Below are positions 14,742 to 17,577 of a stretch of 17,577 nt of DNA, in pieces. This DNA comes from JAAYJG01 sp964450305 (GTDB taxonomy: Bacteria > Bacillota > Clostridia > DSM-8532): positions 1-17,577 of the forward strand of contig CAYVFB010000075.1 in NCBI GenBank assembly GCA_964450305.1, read 5' to 3'. Position 1 is the first letter of the stretch, and every line of letters begins with the position of its first letter. The position numbers and the translations under genes are program-made. The notes below the pieces were generated by a model, which saw nothing but the letters and a program-made list of their open reading frames with translations, searched no databases and was not told where the DNA came from.

Positions 14742-15629
14742 ATGGACAGAAGTCTGGCAGAGTATAAAAAAAAGGTATCACCCGGCTCAGTTTTCCTTTA
14801 TATTTTCCTTACAGTAACCGTATTTATCTGCCTTTATCCCTTTTTAAACGTGCTTGCATACTCCTTAAGCGGATATAATGCAGTGCTTTCCGGAAGGGTG
14901 ACATTTTTCCCTGTTGATTTTACTCTGTCTGCCTATAAACAGATTTTAGGCAGAACCCAAATGTGGGTTTCGATGAGAACAACGGTTTTAGTGACACTAA
15001 TGGGCACTGCCACCAGTTTGGTGCTTACCCTTTTAGCGGCTTATGCCCTCTCAAGAAATTATCTTCCCGGGAAAAAAATCTTTTCCGGTTTAATCCTGTT
15101 TACAATGTATTTCAGCGGCGGGATGATTCCTACCTTCCTTGTGGTAAAAGAACTGGGCTTGTACGATACACTGAGCGCTCTGTTTATTCCACAGGCAATC
15201 AATGTATTTAATTTTATTGTGATGCGGACATTTTTCAGGCAGCTTTCTCAAAGCCTGGAAGAAGCCGCAAAGATTGATGGTGCTTCCGAAATGCAGGTGC
15301 TGATTCGAGTCGTATTGCCATTATCTCTGCCAATTATTGCAACAATGGCTTTATTTTATGCCGTGGGCTACTGGAACTCTTATTTTGAAGCATTGCTTTA
15401 CATCCAGAATCCGGACAAATACACCTTACAGTTACGGCTTAGAAGTTTGCTGTTTGGAGAGGAGCTGAATAACTCCGGAAGGAATTTGGAAGGCGTGGGT
15501 ACCGAGGTAATGACACAATCTCTGAAGATGGCCACCGTAGCAGTTTCAACAATCCCTATTCTAGTGGTCTATCCCTGGCTTCAAAAGTACTTCGTAAAGG
15601 GGGTGATGATAGGATCCATAAAAGGTTGA
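14742..15629 (+). CDS. Carbohydrate ABC transporter permease, YtcP/MalG-like
   Basis: The 295-residue second permease of the importer. TM1 (about 16-40) is followed by the external PVDFTLSAYKQIL pattern and five more hydrophobic segments. The EAA loop is at residues 173-192 (LEEAAKIDGASEMQVLIRVV), and the tail ends QKYFVKGVMIGSIKG, the standard C-terminus of YtcP-like proteins. ATG 14736 is only 1 nt behind the AAGGGGG site, whereas ATG 14742 is 7 nt behind it, so the latter is the likely start. The gap to the first permease is about 12 nt, as expected for subunits made in equal amounts. It should form the heterodimeric channel with the LplB-type protein. Confidence 0.94.
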   Translation: MDRSLAEYKKKVSPGSVFLYIFLTVTVFICLYPFLNVLAYSLSGYNAVLSGRVTFFPVDFTLSAYKQILGRTQMWVSMRTTVLVTLMGTATSLVLTLLAAYALSRNYLPGKKIFSGLILFTMYFSGGMIPTFLVVKELGLYDTLSALFIPQAINVFNFIVMRTFFRQLSQSLEEAAKIDGASEMQVLIRVVLPLSLPIIATMALFYAVGYWNSYFEALLYIQNPDKYTLQLRLRSLLFGEELNNSGRNLEGVGTEVMTQSLKMATVAVSTIPILVVYPWLQKYFVKGVMIGSIKG

Positions 15630-15705
15630 GTACTGCTCGCCCATACGACTGGATGTGTTGCGATTGTTACTGAGAAACTAAAACGAAAAGAAAGGATGGA
15701 TTTTC

Positions 15706-17373
15706 ATGAAAAAAAGATTGATTGTATCCGTACTGGCTGTTTCTTTAGCACTTTTCGGACTATGCGGATGCCAGTACTTGAATGTTCAAACGAATGATCC
15801 TAATGCGCAGCCGGGTGTTAAGGATCAGCCAACCATCAGTGTTGCTCCCACAGAAAGCTCCAGTAAGTATCAAACAACATATGGCTCCAAAAAGTTTAAT
15901 AATGTAAAAATCAAGGTCGAATTGTTCGATCGCAGTAATGCACCCGAAGGATCCACAATAACAGATAATAAGTGGACAAGATATATCAATCAGGAGATGA
16001 ACAAGGTAGGGATTACCGTTGAGTTCGTGCCTGTCCCAAGATGGGATGAGGTACCAAAAATGCAGACCATGATGGCATCCGGTACAGCTCCGGACCTCAC
16101 CCTCACTTATACTTATGCACATGCAGAGGATTACTTTAACCAGGGTGGCGTGTGGGAGTTATCTGAATTTATTGATGGTCCTGACCAAGCTTTGAATATG
16201 AAGCAATACCTTGGTGAAAGTGTTATGAACATAGGCAGAAAGCCTGACAATCAGCTTTACGGTATTGTTGCAAAAAGGGCTACGACAGCAAAGTCAAATT
16301 TATTTATCCGTAAAGATTGGCTGGATAAACTTGGGCTGCCAATACCTGAGACAACCGATGAGCTGTATGAAGCAATTTATAAAATGGTAAAAAATAATCC
16401 TGATGGCAGATCGGATGTTATCGGTATCAACCTGTATAATATGTGGAATATGAAGATAGCTTTTTCCCATATAGCCAACGATCCAATGAAAGCAGCAGTA
16501 GCCAACAGTCAGACCGACAGGGATGATTCCTATGGTGACTACTATGATCCGGGAAACCGTGAATTTTATCGGTTCATGAATAAAGCGTACAATCAAGGAT
16601 TGATGCATAAAGAATATTATACGCTTTCTGAGGATAACTTTAAGAGCTATATTGTCTCTGGTGCGTTGGGATTCTTTGAATACTCTGTAAATGGCAGCGT
16701 TGACGTATTAAGAGGCTCTTTGTTGAAAACGCTTCAGGAGAATGAACCTGGTGCTGATATAGTTTCAATCCCTGCGTTGTACAATGCAAAAGATGGTAAG
16801 CAGTATAGCGCAGCTTATGCACTGGGCGGGCTCATTAACTTCTGTCCCCTGACAGCAGACGCAGAAACGGTTGAAGCCTGTATGACCTATCTGGACTGGC
16901 AATGTACGAAAGAAGGCGGATTTGTACTGTATCACGGTTTTGAAGGAGAAAACTTCACCTTTGACAAGGGTATACCCATCGTCAAGGACGCAGCATTTAA
17001 CAGTAAGGATAAAGACTGGATTCGTACAGATATTTTCCTGGTAGGGAATCAGGGTTATTTTGCAACCGTCGATGACTTCAATGCCTGTACATCAAAGGAA
17101 GCCCCCGGATATGAGCAGCATGTGGTAGACAACTACGTGAATGCCCTTTCCGGAAAAATAGTAAATGATACTACCTATACATCTCCCTCCACACCGGATT
17201 TGATTACGGATATCGGAATTGTTAGAGATGAATACATCGTTCAGTGTATAACCTGCCCTGAAGCTGATTTTGACGCAACATACGATAAATATATGAGCGA
17301 GTTGGAGAAGGTGGGAATCAAGACCATCATTGAGGAACGGACAAAACACTTTACTGAAGTTTATGGTAAATAG
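15706..17373 (+). CDS. Extracellular solute-binding lipoprotein of the sugar ABC transporter
   Basis: A 555-residue secreted binding protein of the large LipO/LplA type that accompanies LplB/YtcP permeases. The N-terminus MKKRLIVSVLAVSLALFGLC leads into a lipobox L-C-G-C with the modified cysteine at position 22. An NVQTNDPNAQPG-type, Ser/Thr-rich linker follows. The mature part has the usual features: VKIKVELFDRS start, MMASGTAPDLTLTY (bound-sugar hinge region), LFIRKDWLDKLGLPIPETTDELYEA, and an aromatic-rich C-lobe. AAAGGATGG lies about 7 nt before ATG 15706. The gene is 76 nt downstream of the second permease, in a gap with no visible hairpin. The size fits binding of a long oligosaccharide; ligand unknown. 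Confidence 0.94.
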   Translation: MKKRLIVSVLAVSLALFGLCGCQYLNVQTNDPNAQPGVKDQPTISVAPTESSSKYQTTYGSKKFNNVKIKVELFDRSNAPEGSTITDNKWTRYINQEMNKVGITVEFVPVPRWDEVPKMQTMMASGTAPDLTLTYTYAHAEDYFNQGGVWELSEFIDGPDQALNMKQYLGESVMNIGRKPDNQLYGIVAKRATTAKSNLFIRKDWLDKLGLPIPETTDELYEAIYKMVKNNPDGRSDVIGINLYNMWNMKIAFSHIANDPMKAAVANSQTDRDDSYGDYYDPGNREFYRFMNKAYNQGLMHKEYYTLSEDNFKSYIVSGALGFFEYSVNGSVDVLRGSLLKTLQENEPGADIVSIPALYNAKDGKQYSAAYALGGLINFCPLTADAETVEACMTYLDWQCTKEGGFVLYHGFEGENFTFDKGIPIVKDAAFNSKDKDWIRTDIFLVGNQGYFATVDDFNACTSKEAPGYEQHVVDNYVNALSGKIVNDTTYTSPSTPDLITDIGIVRDEYIVQCITCPEADFDATYDKYMSELEKVGIKTIIEERTKHFTEVYGK

Positions 17374-17405
17374 CAGCGAATCCTTAAAGTATACCTCTTC
17401 ATTTT

Positions 17406-17452
17406 CATGAAAGGGACAGGGGGCGAGGCGAAGGCTCCTTGTCCCTTTCATG
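17406..17452. repeat. 18-bp palindrome of the GGGACA family
   Basis: CATGAAAGGGACAGGGGG (17406-17423) pairs with CTCCTTGTCCCTTTCATG (17435-17452): 16 Watson-Crick pairs and two G-U pairs around an 11-nt loop. It begins 32 nt after the lipoprotein stop and may protect or terminate that mRNA, although no U-tract follows. The core GGGACA/TGTCCC is the same as in 12550-12592. Confidence 0.8.
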
Positions 17453-17453
17453 T

Positions 17454-17482
17454 GGGACAGGAGGAACAGGTCCCTTTGTCCC
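17454..17482. repeat. Second, imperfect GGGACA...TGTCCC palindrome
   Basis: GGGACA (17454-17459) and TGTCCC (17477-17482) close a hairpin whose inner part pairs imperfectly (G-U pairs and one or two mismatches). It is 1 nt from the preceding palindrome. It occupies the same place beside the terminator module as the 15-bp palindrome does in copy A, so the palindrome and the module appear to travel together. Confidence 0.75.
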
Positions 17483-17523
17483 GTCTATCCAATTATTTTG
17501 TAATTTCTTTTAACTTCCTATGG

Positions 17524-17557
17524 AAAAAAGCCTTATGGCGAATAACCATAAGGCTTT
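17524..17557 (-). terminator. Strong rho-independent terminator, minus strand (rRNA operon type)
   Basis: On the minus strand AAAGCCTTATGG (17557-17546) and CCATAAGGCTTT (17538-17527) form a perfect 12-bp stem with a 7-nt loop, and the T-run extends to 17524. It lies 8 nt downstream of the presumed 5S rRNA end, as expected for an rRNA operon terminator. It can also block readthrough into the convergent lipoprotein gene. Confidence 0.85.
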
Positions 17558-17565
17558 CATATAAA

Positions 17566-17577
17566 TCCGGCAGCGAC
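17566..17577 (-). rRNA. Presumed 3' end of a 5S rRNA gene (only 12 nt in window)
   Basis: The minus strand reads GTCGCTGCCGGA here, resembling the last bases of clostridial 5S rRNA (…AGGTCGCTGCCGGA), and is followed 8 nt later by a strong terminator. The rest would lie beyond the right edge. Because only 12 nt are visible, the call depends on the recalled 5S 3' end and on the terminator context. Confidence 0.45.

Larger units (their letters stand above)
17477..17577. repeat. Direct repeat copy B (runs to the window edge)
   Basis: This is the partner of 12587-12686 in the same orientation, with one extra A in the A-run and a perfect terminator stem, which suggests this is the better-preserved copy. 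It ends at the window edge inside TCCGGCAGCGAC, so its right limit is unknown. The two copies bracket 4.9 kb containing the AraC gene and the whole sugar transport operon. Confidence 0.85.

Noticed and set aside
17092..17451. 119-codon minus-strand frame overlapping the lipoprotein 3' end and a palindrome
   Set aside because: It starts within the palindrome, overlaps a clear coding region and has no family resemblance.

Overview
The window looks like chromosomal DNA of a motile, saccharolytic, anaerobic Gram-positive bacterium, most likely class Clostridia. The reasons are moderate-to-low GC, strong AGGAGG-type ribosome binding sites in front of almost every gene, a Bacillus/Clostridium-style YknWXYZ-like exporter, an MCP ending in FGKY, and an LplB/YtcP/LipO-type sugar uptake operon. 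This is judged from family resemblance, not from a database search.

Layout: (1) 1-3538, minus strand: a four-gene operon read right to left, encoding an ABC ATPase, a Yip1-family membrane protein, a MacA/HlyD-like adaptor and a MacB/FtsX-like permease that is cut by the left window edge. The same four parts make up the B. subtilis YknWXYZ exporter, but in another gene order. (2) 3539-3730: divergent control region with a candidate promoter on each strand. (3) 3731-12485, plus strand: a signalling block. It holds a receiver-LytTR regulator, a soluble GAF-like/PAS histidine kinase, a receiver-HDOD protein, and after a 198-bp structured gap CheY, CheA, CheW and a membrane chemoreceptor. No cheR, cheB, cheC or cheD is present. 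(4) 12486-12733: non-coding, repeat-rich junction with a 15-bp perfect palindrome, a rRNA-operon-type terminator and a short match to the 3' end of 5S rRNA. (5) 12734-17373: an AraC regulator (minus strand) divergent from two sugar ABC permeases and a solute-binding lipoprotein (plus strand). (6) 17374-17577: two more palindromes and a second copy of the terminator/5S-end module. It runs off the right edge, probably into a 5S rRNA gene on the minus strand.

How they work together: the soluble kinase probably phosphorylates the two receiver proteins beside it, which share a KPW signature. One is a LytTR transcription factor and the other an HDOD output protein. The CheA-CheW-MCP-CheY set forms a parallel or coupled chemosensory pathway. 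The LytTR protein is a reasonable candidate to control the divergent exporter, but this is inference. The sugar operon is a separate functional unit. It lies between two direct copies of a ~100-bp repeat about 4.9 kb apart, which suggests a recombination or insertion history linked to a rRNA operon.

The points most worth a second look are the mixed two-component/chemosensory cluster and the direct-repeat bracket carrying a 5S-end remnant.
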